In this document: in pieces, positions 44,684 through 58,200 of the stretch | Position numbering within the stretch: the first letter of the stretch is position 1 | Layout: each line of letters opens with the position of its first letter | Assembly: GCF_022271405.1 (NCBI RefSeq) | Contig: NZ_JAJNAL010000004.1 | Location: forward strand, 62,001 to 126,000 | DNA length: 64,000 nucleotides | Reading direction: 5' to 3' | Source: Rhodopseudomonas infernalis | Lineage (GTDB): Bacteria; Pseudomonadota; Alphaproteobacteria; Rhizobiales; Xanthobacteraceae | Made by a program: the position numbers and the translations under genes | Notes under the pieces: generated by a model | The model's input: only the letters and a program-made list of their open reading frames with translations | The model's database searches: none | What the model was told of the DNA's origin: nothing

Positions 44684-47407
44684 ATGACCATCCATGCCGA
44701 CATCGTCCCGCCGCCCGATCCGTCACCGCCCACCGAGGCGCCGGCGAAGATGTCGCCGATGATGGAGCAGTATCACGAGATCAAGGCTGCCAATCCCGGG
44801 CTGCTGCTGTTCTACCGGATGGGCGACTTCTACGAGCTGTTCTTCGAGGACGCCGAGATCGCCTCGCGAGCGCTCGGCATCACGCTGACCAAGCGCGGCA
44901 AGCATCTGGGCGCCGACATTCCGATGTGCGGCGTGCCGGTCGAGCGCTCCGACGACTATCTGCACCGCTTGATCGCGCTCGGCCACCGCGTCGCGGTGTG
45001 CGAGCAGACTGAGGACCCGGCGGCGGCGCGCGCCCGCAAGAGCGTGGTGCGGCGCGACGTGGTGCGGCTGATCACGCCCGGCACGCTGACCGAAGACACG
45101 CTGCTGGACGCGCGCGCCAACAACTATCTGCTGGCGATCGCCCGCGCGCGCGGCTCGTCCGGCACCGACCGCATCGGGCTGGCCTGGATCGACATCTCGA
45201 CCGGCGAATTCATCGTCACTGAATGCGCGACCGGCGAATTGCCGGCGACGCTGGCGCGGATCAATCCGAACGAGGCGATCGTCTCGGACGCGCTGTACGG
45301 CGACGCCGAGATCGGCCCGCTGCTGCGCGAACTCGCCGCCGTGACGCCGCTGACCCGCGACGTGTTCGACAGTGCGACCGCCGAGAAGCGGCTGTGCGAT
45401 TACTTCGCCGTGGCGACGATGGACGGCCTCGCGGTGCTGTCGCGGCTCGAGGCCACCGCGGCCGCCGCCTGCGTCACCTATGTGGACCGCACCCAGCTCG
45501 GCAAGCGCCCGCCGCTGTCGCCGCCGTCGCGCGAGGCCACCGGCTCGACCATGGCGATCGATCCGGCCACCCGCGCCAATCTCGAGCTGACTCGCACGCT
45601 GGCGGGCGAGCGCCGCGGCTCGCTGCTCGACGCGATCGACTGCACCGTCACCGCCGCCGGCTCGCGCCTCCTCGCACAACGTCTTGCCGCGCCGCTGACC
45701 GATGCGGCGGCGATCGCGCGGCGGCTCGATGCGGTCGAGGCCTTCGTGGCCGAGCCGGTGCTGCGCGAACAGATCCGCAGCGCACTGCGTGCCGCGCCCG
45801 ATATGGCGCGGTCGCTGGCGCGGCTGTCGCTCGGCCGCGGCGGCCCGCGCGATCTCGCGGCGCTGTGCAGCGGCATTCGCGCCGCCGACGAGGTGCTGGA
45901 ACAGCTGTCGCGCCTCGCCGAGCCGCCACAGGACATCGCCGGCGCGATGGCGGCGCTGCAGCGGCCGTCGCGTGATCTGTGCGCCGAGCTTGGCCGCGCG
46001 CTCGCCGACGACCTGCCGCTGCTCAAGCGCGACGGCGGCTTCGTGCGCGACGGCTTCGAGCCGGCGCTCGACGAGACCCGCAAGCTGCGCGACGCCTCGC
46101 GGCTGGTGGTGGCGTCGATGCAGGCGCGCTACGCCGACGAAACCGGCGTCAAGGCGTTGAAGATCCGGCACAATAACGTGCTCGGCTACTTCGTCGAGGT
46201 GACCGCGCAGCATGGCGAGAAGCTGATGGCGCCGCCGCTCAACGCCACCTTCATCCATCGCCAGACCCTGGCGGGTCAGGTCCGCTTCACCACCGCCGAG
46301 CTCGGCGAGATCGAAGCCAAGATCGCCAATGCGGGCGACCGCGCGCTCGGGCTGGAGCTGGAAATCTTCGACCGCCTCGCAGCAATGATCGATGCCGCCG
46401 GCGACGATCTGCGCGCCGCCGCGCACGCGTTCGCGCTTCTCGACGTCGCCACCGCGCTGGCCAAGCTCGCGTCCGACGACAACTACGTCCGGCCCGAGGT
46501 TGACGAGTCGCTGGCGTTCGCGATCGAAGGCGGCCGGCATCCGGTGGTCGAGCAGGCGCTGAAGCGTGCCGGCGAGCCGTTCATCGCCAATGCCTGCGAT
46601 CTGTCGCCCGGACCGGCGCAGAAGAACGGTCAGATCTGGCTGCTGACCGGCCCGAACATGGCCGGTAAGTCGACTTTCCTCCGGCAGAACGCCCTGATTG
46701 CGCTGCTGGCCCAGGTCGGCAGTTACGTTCCGGCGGGCCGGGCCCGCATCGGCATCGTCGACCGGCTGTTCTCGCGCGTCGGCGCCGCCGACGATCTGGC
46801 GCGCGGCCGCTCGACCTTCATGGTCGAGATGGTCGAGACCGCCGCGATCCTCAACCAGGCGTCCGAGCGGGCGCTGGTGATCCTCGACGAGATCGGCCGC
46901 GGCACCGCGACCTTCGACGGCCTGTCGATCGCCTGGGCGGCGATCGAGCATCTGCACGAACAAAACCGCTGCCGCGCGCTGTTCGCGACCCACTACCACG
47001 AGCTGACCGCGCTGTCGGCCAAGCTGCCGCGGCTGTTCAACGCCACCGTGCGGGTCAAGGAGTGGCGCGGCGAAGTGGTGTTCCTGCACGAGGTGCTGCC
47101 GGGCTCCGCCGACCGCTCCTACGGCATCCAGGTCGCCAAGCTGGCCGGGCTTCCGTCCTCGGTGGTGAGCCGGGCCAAGTCGGTGCTGGCGAAGCTCGAG
47201 GCCAACGACCGCGGCCAGCCCAAGACGCTGATCGACGACCTGCCACTGTTCGCCATCACCGCCCGCGCCCCCGCCGAAGCCGCGCCGCCGAGCGAGGCCG
47301 AGCAGCTGATCGAGGCGGTCCGGGCGCTGCATCCGGACGAACTGAGCCCGCGCGAGGCGCTGGAGGCGCTGTATGCCCTGAAGGCGAAGCTGCCGAAGGC
47401 GGATTAG
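44684..47407 (+). CDS. mutS: DNA mismatch repair protein MutS
   Basis: 907 residues, full length. The N-terminal mismatch-binding domain has [13 protein letters not shown]; connector, lever and clamp domains follow, then the ATPase domain with Walker [21 protein letters not shown] (about 655), Walker [18 protein letters not shown] and [11 protein letters not shown]. The C-terminus ends in the [16 protein letters not shown] helix. It recognises mispaired bases and recruits MutL. It diverges from pcaF across 172 bases and is followed by a palindrome and the PPIase gene on the other strand. Confidence 0.98.
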   Translation: MTIHADIVPPPDPSPPTEAPAKMSPMMEQYHEIKAANPGLLLFYRMGDFYELFFEDAEIASRALGITLTKRGKHLGADIPMCGVPVERSDDYLHRLIALGHRVAVCEQTEDPAAARARKSVVRRDVVRLITPGTLTEDTLLDARANNYLLAIARARGSSGTDRIGLAWIDISTGEFIVTECATGELPATLARINPNEAIVSDALYGDAEIGPLLRELAAVTPLTRDVFDSATAEKRLCDYFAVATMDGLAVLSRLEATAAAACVTYVDRTQLGKRPPLSPPSREATGSTMAIDPATRANLELTRTLAGERRGSLLDAIDCTVTAAGSRLLAQRLAAPLTDAAAIARRLDAVEAFVAEPVLREQIRSALRAAPDMARSLARLSLGRGGPRDLAALCSGIRAADEVLEQLSRLAEPPQDIAGAMAALQRPSRDLCAELGRALADDLPLLKRDGGFVRDGFEPALDETRKLRDASRLVVASMQARYADETGVKALKIRHNNVLGYFVEVTAQHGEKLMAPPLNATFIHRQTLAGQVRFTTAELGEIEAKIANAGDRALGLELEIFDRLAAMIDAAGDDLRAAAHAFALLDVATALAKLASDDNYVRPEVDESLAFAIEGGRHPVVEQALKRAGEPFIANACDLSPGPAQKNGQIWLLTGPNMAGKSTFLRQNALIALLAQVGSYVPAGRARIGIVDRLFSRVGAADDLARGRSTFMVEMVETAAILNQASERALVILDEIGRGTATFDGLSIAWAAIEHLHEQNRCRALFATHYHELTALSAKLPRLFNATVRVKEWRGEVVFLHEVLPGSADRSYGIQVAKLAGLPSSVVSRAKSVLAKLEANDRGQPKTLIDDLPLFAITARAPAEAAPPSEAEQLIEAVRALHPDELSPREALEALYALKAKLPKAD

Positions 47408-47408
47408 C

Positions 47409-47489
47409 CGTAGGATGGGTTGAGCGCAGCGAAACCCATCGCCCCACAGCACGGCCTGATGGGTTTCGCTGCGCTCAACCCATCCCACG
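47409..47489. repeat. palindromic repeat element (GATGGGTTGAGCGCAGCGAA type)
   Basis: Left arm CGTAGGATGGGTTGAGCGCA then GCGAAACCCATC. Right arm GATGGGTTTCGCTGCGCTCA then ACCCATCCCACG. Each arm folds on itself and the arms pair with each other. It starts 2 bases after the mutS stop. Confidence 0.75.
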
Positions 47490-47558
47490 AATTGGCACAG
47501 CCTCGCCCCCTGGCAGGCTTCATCCCAGAGGCCTCAGCCTGAAGGGGTCCTCAAACGA

Positions 47559-47587
47559 CAACGGCCGGGGCTGAACCCCGGCCGTTG
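47559..47587 (-). terminator. strong hairpin terminator downstream of the PPIase gene
   Basis: CAACGGCCGGGG, loop CTGAA, CCCCGGCCGTTG: a perfect 12-bp stem 26 bases after the PPIase stop. On the minus strand it is followed by TCGTTTGAGG, a short T-run. Confidence 0.65.
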
Positions 47588-47612
47588 CAGCAGAACTGAA
47601 GTCTTGTGACGC

Positions 47613-48545
47613 TTACTTCTTCGCCGGAGCCGGAGCTGGAGCCTTGGCGGCCGGGTCGGCGGGCTTGGCGGCATCCGCCGGCTTGGCTGCGTCGGCAGCC
47701 GGCTTGTCGAGGCGCTCGACCTTGGCGCTCTGGCGGAGCTGGGCGACGTAGTCGGACTGCGCCTTGCGGGTGACGTACTGCTCGATCTGCGGCTTGACCT
47801 GATCGAAGCTCGGCGGCTTGCGGTTGCGCTTTTCCTCGACCTTGATGATGTGCCAGCCGAACTGGCTCTTCACCGGGTCGGAAATCTTGCCCGGTTCGAG
47901 CGCGAAGGCGACGGCGGAGAATTCCGGCACCATCTGGTCCTTGGTGAAGAAGCCGAGGTCGCCGCCGTCGGAGGCACCCGGATCCTTGGACTTCTTCTTC
48001 GCCAGTTCGGCGAAATCGGCGCCCTTTTTCAGTTCCTCGGCGATCGCCTTGGCCTCGTCCTCGGTCTCGACCAGGATGTGGCGGGCGTGAACTTCCTGCT
48101 CGCCCGCGATCTGCTTGGCGGCGTCCTCATAGACCTTCTTCATCGCCTCGTCGGTGGTGGCGGCCTTGCCCTCGACCGAGAGCAGATCGTCCATCAGCAG
48201 CCGGTTGCGGGCGAAGTCGAGCCGCTTCTTGAACTCGGCGCGGTCGGCGATCTTCTTGTCCTCGGCGGCCTTGGCGACGATCTTCATGTCGATCAGGAAC
48301 GCCAGCACGTTTTCCTTTTTCGACGCCGGGTCCATCTGGGCGAGGCTCGGGCCGAGTTCTTCCTCCGCCAGGGTCACGTCGCTCTGCCGGATCTCAGCGC
48401 CGTTCACCTTGGCCAGCACCGGGTCGGCGTCCTGGGCGCGCGCCATCGGGCTCGCAAGCAGCGCGAAGGCGAGACAGCCGGTCGCGGCCGCGCCGACGAA
48501 GCCGGCGCGCAGGGCCGAGAGGACTGCGGATGACGCAGGGGTCAT
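47613..48545 (-). CDS. periplasmic peptidyl-prolyl isomerase, PpiC/parvulin type
   Basis: 310 residues with a signal peptide (cleavage near 37, ARA-QDA). SurA-like N-terminal helical part (about 40-145) followed by a parvulin domain (about 150-245): VHARHILVETEDEAKAIAEE, ADFAELAKKKSKDPGASDGG, DLGFFTKDQMVPEFSAVAFA and SQFGWHIIKVEEKR. The C-terminus is Ala/Pro/Lys-rich repeats (AKPADAAKPADP). It assists folding of exported proteins. It diverges from secA. In many Rhizobiales argJ directly follows this gene, but here argJ is about 30 kb away. Confidence 0.93.
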   Translation of the reverse strand: MTPASSAVLSALRAGFVGAAATGCLAFALLASPMARAQDADPVLAKVNGAEIRQSDVTLAEEELGPSLAQMDPASKKENVLAFLIDMKIVAKAAEDKKIADRAEFKKRLDFARNRLLMDDLLSVEGKAATTDEAMKKVYEDAAKQIAGEQEVHARHILVETEDEAKAIAEELKKGADFAELAKKKSKDPGASDGGDLGFFTKDQMVPEFSAVAFALEPGKISDPVKSQFGWHIIKVEEKRNRKPPSFDQVKPQIEQYVTRKAQSDYVAQLRQSAKVERLDKPAADAAKPADAAKPADPAAKAPAPAPAKK

Positions 48546-48955
48546 GGAAACAAAATCCTTGTTCTGTAAGCCGGGGTGCCGGAAGCGGCGGGACAGTCAC
48601 CCAATCGCGGCGCCTTGGCAACGCGAAAACTCTGTCAAAATGATGAAATCCCTGAAAGGTCGGCGCGTTGACAACCCCCCACCCCAGCCATATCTCTGCG
48701 GCCAGTGGCACGGGTATCAAGGTCTGTGGACGGCCTCGGCCGCGCCGTCAGCCCCTGGATTGCCGGATGTCCTATCAATTCGCCCCCGCGCCTGTACTCC
48801 GATAGGTGAGCGGCGTCACGATGAGTTGATAGTGGCTCAGGCAAACCGCATACCGGCTGGAACGGCACCTCGTGGCACGGCACAAGCCCGTGGCACGGCA
48901 TATTCGGCACGGCAGCAACGGCTGTGAAGTTATACCGCAAGGACAGGAAGCTGGC
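48546..48955. other. 410-base divergent promoter region of PPIase and secA
   Basis: No gene. A promoter-like pair on the plus strand, TTGACA (48668-48673) with TATCTC (48691-48696) at 17 bases, could serve secA and would leave a long leader of about 250 bases. The leader holds direct repeats CGTGGCACGGCA at 48871-48882 and 48889-48900, plus a third partial copy CGGCACGGCA at 48905-48914. Confidence 0.5.
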
Positions 48956-51799
<2,844 letters not shown>

Positions 51800-52142
51800 G
51801 CGTTTTGCGCGGCGGCGTCAGCGCGGCTGCATCAAAGTCGAAGAATAATCTTCATGCCCGGGCTCGTCCCGGGCATCGTCGTTCGAGTGGTGGAGTTCGA
51901 ACCACGCGCCAGCTCGGCGTATCGGTTGATCGCCGCGAAAAGCAGGGCATCACCTAACTCTTGCCACCCACGCCGTCATTCCGGGGCGCGCGTAGCGCGA
52001 ACCCGGAATCTCGAAAAGTTCTGCGACTCAGTCATTTCCACCATTTCTGGATTCCGGGTTCGCGCGCGAAGAGCGCGCGCCCCGGAATGACGGAGAGAGA
52101 GTGAGCCGATTGAAGACGTACTGTCGGCCGGAGCCCGTCAGC
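51800..52142. other. 343-base gap after secA with hairpin and repeat element
   Basis: No gene. It contains the hairpin ATGCCCGGG-CTCGT-CCCGGGCAT (51854-51876), 54 bases after the secA stop, which may end the secA transcript although it lacks a T-run, and the palindromic element at 51973-52093. Confidence 0.55.
51973..52093. repeat. palindromic repeat element, GTCATTCCGGGGCGCGCG family, copy 1
   Basis: Left arm CCGTCATTCCGGGGCGCGCG then TAGCGCGAACCCGGAATC. Right arm GATTCCGGGTTCGCGCGCGA then ends CGCCCCGGAATGACGG. It lies between secA and the L,D-transpeptidase stop. The same arms recur inside the sdh operon at 60584-60685. Confidence 0.8.
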
Positions 52143-53561
52143 TCAGCGGAATGCCGAGAACCGGCCGTCGAAATTGTTCGACGACACCACCGGCGCGGCG
52201 CCGGAGATGGTGGCGGTCGGGCGGGCCGGAGCCGAGGAGGTGGTGTCGGTATCGACGCCGGGCTTCAGCGTCGGCTTCGATGACGCGGTGGGACGCGCCT
52301 CGTTCGACGTCCGCACGGCGGCCTGAGGCCGCGGCGGCTCGGTGTGGCGTGAGGCCGGCTGCGACGATGCGGCGCCCTTGTGGTTTGAGGCTGCGCGATT
52401 CGACGCTGCCAGCAGCCCTCCGATATCGTCCTTCGAGGCCGAGGCGATGCGCGGGCTGGCCGGCGCCGGCGTCGCGGCGACCGCAGTGGTTTCGGGTGCG
52501 CGCAGCAGATTGTCGGACGGCCGCGGCGGATTGACGTGCGGCGGGATTGTGCCGGGCGCGCGCTCCATCGCCAGCGTCGGGCTGTCGGTGGACTCGGACA
52601 GGCCGGTCGAGCCTTCGGGAATCTTGGAGGCGAAGATCTGGTTCATGCCGCCGTCGATGCCGGTGCGCAGCCGCGCCACCGGGGTGCCCTTGGCGACCAA
52701 GTCGGCGATCTGGATCTGATCCTTCTGATCCTTCTTGCGGACCGCGTCGGCGACCTCGGCCGGCACCGTATAGGCCGGGCACTTGGCGGAGGCGTTGAAC
52801 TGCAGCGGCCGGCCCGCATTGGGCAGCGGCACGGCGTCGAACACGTATTTCTGCTCGCAGAAGTCGACCTTCGGCTCCTGCTTGGTCACTTCGAAATGGT
52901 CGTTGCCTTCCTTCAGCATCTTCCAGAACGGCATGTTCGGGTTGTTACGATGCTTGGCGAAGTTGGCCGGCGTCATCTTGAACGGATAGGCCTGCAGCTG
53001 AAACGCGCGCTGACCGCCGAAGAACGACTCGCGACCGAGCGCGTAGATCTCGGCGATCTGCTCGTCGGTCATCGCGTAGCAGCCGCGCGACGAACAATCG
53101 CCGTGCACCATCAGCTGCGAGCCGGTGCGACCGAGCGATTTGTCGAAGGCGTTCGGATAGCCGGTGTTGAACGACAGATAATACGAGGATTGCGGATTCA
53201 TCTGCGCCGGCGAGATCGAATAGAACCCCTCGGGCGCCTGACGGTCGCCTTCGCGGATCTTCGGGCCGAGATCGCCCGACCAGCGGCAGATCGGATAGGA
53301 CTTCAGCAGCTGGAAGACGCCGCTACGGTCCTGCTTCCAGACCTCGAGTTCGGCTTCCTGCTTGAACAGCCGCACCAGCATCGGCGACTGCAGGTCCATG
53401 TTCTTGTCCTGCATCGCCGCCACCAGCTTGGGCGGCACCGGCTGATTGGCCTTGGCGTTGCTGGCGAGCGACATCTGATCGCTGTTGCAGCCGGCCAGCA
53501 CCACGCTCGTCGCGATCGCGGCCGAAGCCAGCAGCGCGCGCAGCAGCGGAGTTCTCGTCAC
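52143..53561 (-). CDS. L,D-transpeptidase family lipoprotein
   Basis: 472 residues. The start was set at GTG 53561, preceded by GGGGAG at 7 bases, because it places a lipoprotein signal at the N-terminus (ALLASAAIATSVVLAGC, lipobox LAGC, Cys25). The YkuD catalytic domain spans about 70-260, with the motif HGDCSSRGC (His153, Cys161 as nucleophile). A long C-terminal part (about 300-472) is Ser/Ala/Pro/Thr-rich and probably disordered. It should make or remodel peptidoglycan 3-3 crosslinks or attach proteins to the wall. Confidence 0.85.
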   Translation of the reverse strand: MTRTPLLRALLASAAIATSVVLAGCNSDQMSLASNAKANQPVPPKLVAAMQDKNMDLQSPMLVRLFKQEAELEVWKQDRSGVFQLLKSYPICRWSGDLGPKIREGDRQAPEGFYSISPAQMNPQSSYYLSFNTGYPNAFDKSLGRTGSQLMVHGDCSSRGCYAMTDEQIAEIYALGRESFFGGQRAFQLQAYPFKMTPANFAKHRNNPNMPFWKMLKEGNDHFEVTKQEPKVDFCEQKYVFDAVPLPNAGRPLQFNASAKCPAYTVPAEVADAVRKKDQKDQIQIADLVAKGTPVARLRTGIDGGMNQIFASKIPEGSTGLSESTDSPTLAMERAPGTIPPHVNPPRPSDNLLRAPETTAVAATPAPASPRIASASKDDIGGLLAASNRAASNHKGAASSQPASRHTEPPRPQAAVRTSNEARPTASSKPTLKPGVDTDTTSSAPARPTATISGAAPVVSSNNFDGRFSAFR

Positions 53562-53917
53562 AGCCAAGCTCCCCGGACGATCGCCAAACCCGCACCCCAT
53601 TGATGGCTCAACAGATGAGCAGTTCGGTCGTCGCTCTGACGCGATCGCAGCAGCCGAATTGGCTGGCATTTGATCGTGTGCATTTACCAAGATGCGCAGG
53701 GTGAAGACGCCTCAGGCCGGCGCATCCTGCACACATGAAAGATTATCCTTAAGCCCCCATGGTCGCAAGCCGATCGGCCGATAGCGCCCGACGCCTCTGC
53801 GACATGGTCAAGGAACATTGAACAGAGAGGAGCGGCGAAACTGCGGCCGAGGGCGCAGGTCGCCTGCCAGCCGGCGGCTATGGTTAACAAAGCCGCATGG
53901 GGCCGGCGGCCGAGGGC
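53562..53917. other. 356-base gap upstream of the L,D-transpeptidase gene
   Basis: No gene. On the minus strand GATAAT (53742-53747) and TTGCGA (53763-53768) form a weak promoter-like pair, spaced only 15 bases. It also receives the 3' end of accA. Nothing else was seen. Confidence 0.35.
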
Positions 53918-54880
53918 TCAGGCCAGTTTGCGGCCGATCTCGAGGAATTTCTGCCGGCGCCGGGTGCGGACCGTGACCGCGTCGAGGCCGCTGAGCTCGG
54001 CGAAGGCCGCCGCGATGGCGTCGCCGGTCGTCGCAATCATGCTGGACGGATCGCGGTGAGCGCCGCCCTTGGGCTCGGCCAGGATCTGGTCGATCACGCC
54101 GAACCTCAGCAGGTCCTGGGCGGTGATCTTCATCGAGTTGGCGGCTTCCTGCGCCTTGGTGCCGTCGCGCCACAGGATCGAGGAGGCGGCTTCAGGCGAG
54201 ATCACGCTGTAGATTGCGTGTTCGAGCATCAGCACCTTGTTGGCGGTGGCGATCGCGATTGCGCCGCCGGAGCCGCCCTCGCCGATCACCACGGCGACAT
54301 TCGGCACGCCGAGCTGCAGGCAGGCGGCGGTCGACCGGGCGATCGCCTCGGCCTGGCCGCGCTCTTCGGCGCCGATGCCCGGATAGGCGCCGGCGGTGTC
54401 GACCAGCGACAGCACCGGGATGCCGAAGCGGTCGGCCATTTCCATCAGCCGGACCGCCTTGCGATACCCCTCCGGCCGCGCCATGCCGAAATTGTGCTTG
54501 AGCCGGGTCTCGGTGGACGAGCCCTTCTCCTGGCCGATCACGCAGATGCTTTCCCCGCGGAAGCGGCCGAAGCCGCCGATCAGCGCTTCGTCTTCGCCGA
54601 ACTTGCGGTCGCCGGCCAAAGGCGTGAACTCGGTGATCAGAGCTTCGATGTAGTCGACGCAATGCGGCCGCTGCGGATGCCGCGCCACCTGGGTCTTCTG
54701 CCACGGCGTCAGCGACGCATAGAGCTCGGTGAGAGCCTGGACGGCCTTCTCCTCGATCTTGGCGACCTCTTCGTGGATGTCGCTGCCGGACGCCGCCAGC
54801 GTACGCAACTCGTCGATCTTGGAATCGAGTTCCGCGACCGGCTTTTCGAAGTCGAGATAGCTGCGCATGGGCTCGGACAT
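53918..54880 (-). CDS. accA: acetyl-CoA carboxylase carboxyltransferase subunit alpha
   Basis: 320 residues. With AccD it moves the carboxyl group from biotin to acetyl-CoA, the first step of fatty acid synthesis. It has the family opening [20 protein letters not shown], the crotonase-like core [60 protein letters not shown] and [23 protein letters not shown] 54880 ([10 protein letters not shown]) was chosen; ATG 54868 is possible. xerD ends 127 bases upstream on the same strand. Confidence 0.96.
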   Translation of the reverse strand: MSEPMRSYLDFEKPVAELDSKIDELRTLAASGSDIHEEVAKIEEKAVQALTELYASLTPWQKTQVARHPQRPHCVDYIEALITEFTPLAGDRKFGEDEALIGGFGRFRGESICVIGQEKGSSTETRLKHNFGMARPEGYRKAVRLMEMADRFGIPVLSLVDTAGAYPGIGAEERGQAEAIARSTAACLQLGVPNVAVVIGEGGSGGAIAIATANKVLMLEHAIYSVISPEAASSILWRDGTKAQEAANSMKITAQDLLRFGVIDQILAEPKGGAHRDPSSMIATTGDAIAAAFAELSGLDAVTVRTRRRQKFLEIGRKLA

Positions 54881-55007
54881 GATCAGAAACACAGGGAGGG
54901 TTGGCGGCGGCCGGACATCGGCCGGGCCTCGGCTTTTCGAACCTCATGGCCATCAAGTCAAGCGGCCAGGCCAGTCCGCCGCTTAGGCAATAGAACCAAG
55001 CGGCCGG

Positions 55008-56039
55008 TCAGTGGCCTTCGGCGAGCGGGTGCAGGTCGCGCACCAGGCTCTTCAGCCGGTCCTCGACCACATGGGTGTAGATTTGCGTGGTCGAGATATC
55101 GCTGTGGCCCAGCAGGGTCTGGACGATGCGCAGGTCGGCGCCGTTGTGCAGCAGATGGCTGGCGAAGGCGTGGCGCAGCACGTGCGGGCTGACCAGCCGC
55201 GGCGACAGCCCGGCGCGGGCCGTCAGATCCTTCAGATCGCGGGCGAAATGCTGCCGGGTCAGATGCCCGCTCTCGCCGAACGACGGAAACAGCCATTTCG
55301 AAGCCGGCGGTTGCTTGCCGCCCTTCGCGGTGGCCTTGGCGGCCGCGTCGGTCGCCGCCAGATACGACGCCATCGCCTGTTTGGAGGTGGCGTTGAGCGG
55401 CACCAGCCGCTCCTTGTCGCCCTTGCCGCGGACCACGATCATCCGGGCATCGCGGCGCGCCGCCGACAGCGGCAGCGACACCAGTTCGGAGACGCGCAGC
55501 CCGGTCGCGTACAGCACTTCCAGCAGGCAATACAGCCGCAGCGCGCGCAGCCGGGCCGGTCCCTCGGCCACCTCGGCCTCCTGCCGGGCGCATTCGAGCA
55601 GCCGGTCGACATCGGCGATCGACAGCACCTTCGGCAGGCCGCGGCCGCGCTTCGGCCCGGACAGGATCGCGGCCGGATCGTCGGCGCGGATCCGCTCGCT
55701 GAGCAGAAACCGGAACAGATGCCGCAGCGACGACAGCCGCCGCGCCACGCTGGAGGTGGCGAAGCCGCGCTTGTCGAGATCGGACAAATAGCCGCGCAGC
55801 GCCTCGGTGTCGGCGGAGGCGAGGCTGTGGCGGCGGCGGGCCAGATAGGCCGACAGATCGGCCAGGTCGCGGCGATAGGCGTCGATGGTGTTGGCCGAGG
55901 CACCCTGCTCGGCCGCGATCATGTCGAGAAACAGCTCGCTCAGCCCGGCGTCCGAATACGATGCGGGCCGCAGCGGCGCGGCCTCGGCATCGGTGCGCGC
56001 CGCCAGCGGCGGGTTGGAACTGGTTCGCGGTCGTCGCAT
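55008..56039 (-). CDS. xerD: tyrosine recombinase XerD
   Basis: 343 residues. With XerC it resolves chromosome dimers at dif. An N-terminal SAM-like DNA-binding domain (about 30-120) is followed by the catalytic domain with all six active residues: Arg182 (ATGLRVSEL), Lys206 (GKGDKERLVPL), His286 and Arg289 (HVLRHAFASH), His312 and Tyr321 (GHSDISTTQIYTH). Their spacing matches E. coli XerD. The N-terminus is about 30 residues longer than in E. coli. A 48-residue membrane protein gene lies 45 bases upstream. Confidence 0.95.
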   Translation of the reverse strand: MRRPRTSSNPPLAARTDAEAAPLRPASYSDAGLSELFLDMIAAEQGASANTIDAYRRDLADLSAYLARRRHSLASADTEALRGYLSDLDKRGFATSSVARRLSSLRHLFRFLLSERIRADDPAAILSGPKRGRGLPKVLSIADVDRLLECARQEAEVAEGPARLRALRLYCLLEVLYATGLRVSELVSLPLSAARRDARMIVVRGKGDKERLVPLNATSKQAMASYLAATDAAAKATAKGGKQPPASKWLFPSFGESGHLTRQHFARDLKDLTARAGLSPRLVSPHVLRHAFASHLLHNGADLRIVQTLLGHSDISTTQIYTHVVEDRLKSLVRDLHPLAEGH

Positions 56040-56084
56040 CGTTCGAGCCTCGGTTGTGGCATCGCTCGACCGTAGGCTTACCGG

Positions 56085-56231
56085 CTATTTCTTGAGAAAC
56101 TTATCCGGCTGCACCACCACCGTCATTTCCCGCTCTTTCGGGCTGACGAAATTGGCCAGGGCAAAGATCGCTCCGTAGATGATACCACCGATCACCGCGA
56201 CGACCGACAGGAAGCGGAACAGAGTGGGCAT
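56085..56231 (-). CDS. small conserved single-pass membrane protein, 48 residues
   Basis: Sequence begins MPTLFRFLSVVAVIGGIIYG and ends VVVQPDKFLKK. One hydrophobic helix (about 5-27) and a short charged tail. It resembles small proteins found in this position in Bradyrhizobiaceae, between xerD and aroK. ATG 56231 gives the compact form; longer upstream extensions have unlikely composition. Function unknown. Confidence 0.72.
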   Translation of the reverse strand: MPTLFRFLSVVAVIGGIIYGAIFALANFVSPKEREMTVVVQPDKFLKK

Positions 56232-56395
56232 TTGGGCGAGTCTCGGCAGCCTGGAAAGCGGGTCGCGGGTCCAGGACGATGACCATGTTCGTCCGTGGGT
56301 GGCAAGAGACTCTGGCAGGCGCAGCAATCACAGTAGTATAGCTGGCCGTTCCGGGCTCCAGCCGAGCCCGCCGTGAAACCACGAGTACCGCGCCA

Positions 56396-57009
56396 ATGTC
56401 CGAAACCGCACCGACGGTAACTGCCGCCAGGTCCCAGCACGAAGCCGAGGTCGTCGCGGCGCTGGGCGAGCGTGCGGTCGTGCTCGTCGGCATGATGGGC
56501 GCCGGCAAATCCACCGTCGGCCGCCGGCTGGCGCTGCGGCTCGGGCTGCCGTTCCTCGACGCCGACACCGAGATCGAGAACGCCGCGGCGATGACCATTC
56601 CGGAGATTTTCGAGACTCATGGCGAGCCGCATTTCCGCGACGGCGAGGCGCGGGTGATTGCGCGGCTGCTAGACGGCGGCGCCAAGGTGCTGGCGACCGG
56701 CGGCGGCGCCTTCATGCGGGCGGAGACCCGGGATCGCATCCGCGACAAGGCGGTGTCGATGTGGCTCGAGGCAGATGCCGACGTGATCCTGCGCCGGGTC
56801 AAGCGCCGCGCCGACCGGCCGCTGCTGAAGACGCCGGATCCGGCCGGCACCATTGCCCGGCTGATCGAAGAACGCCATCCGGTGTACCGCGCCGCCGACA
56901 TCACCATCGCGTCGCGCGACGTGCCGCACGAGAAGATCGTCGACGAATGCGTCGCCGCATTGCACGACTATCTGTGCGGCGCCTCCGCCCCAACCCTGAG
57001 CGAGACCCC

Positions 57010-57013
<4 letters not shown>
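56396..57013 (+). CDS. aroK: shikimate kinase
   Basis: 205 residues. It phosphorylates shikimate at the 3-OH with ATP. Walker A GMMGAGKST is at 32-40; other marks are LPFLDADTEIENAAAMTI (substrate-binding DxD-like region), EIFETHGEPHFRDGEARVIA, ATGGGAFM (GGG shikimate-binding motif) and the lid Arg in RRADRPLLKTPDP. The N-terminus is about 25 residues longer than in short forms. Its stop overlaps the aroB start by ATGA. Confidence 0.96.
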
Positions 57014-58155
<1,142 letters not shown>

Positions 58156-58200
58156 AGCTCGGCTGCGCGAACCGATCGCACGCGCCAACCCAAGAGCCCG

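Noticed and set aside
44723-47488. Very long minus-strand frame opposite mutS
   Set aside because: High-GC shadow of mutS, Arg/His/Gly-rich without motifs.
48872-48955. N-terminal extension of SecA from GTG 48872
   Set aside because: SecA normally starts near [14 protein letters not shown] 48956 has its own ribosome site (AGGAAG), so the extension is unlikely.
55008-56039. xerD as integrase of a mobile island
   Set aside because: All residues and spacing match the housekeeping XerD, and the neighbours accA and aroKB are core genes.
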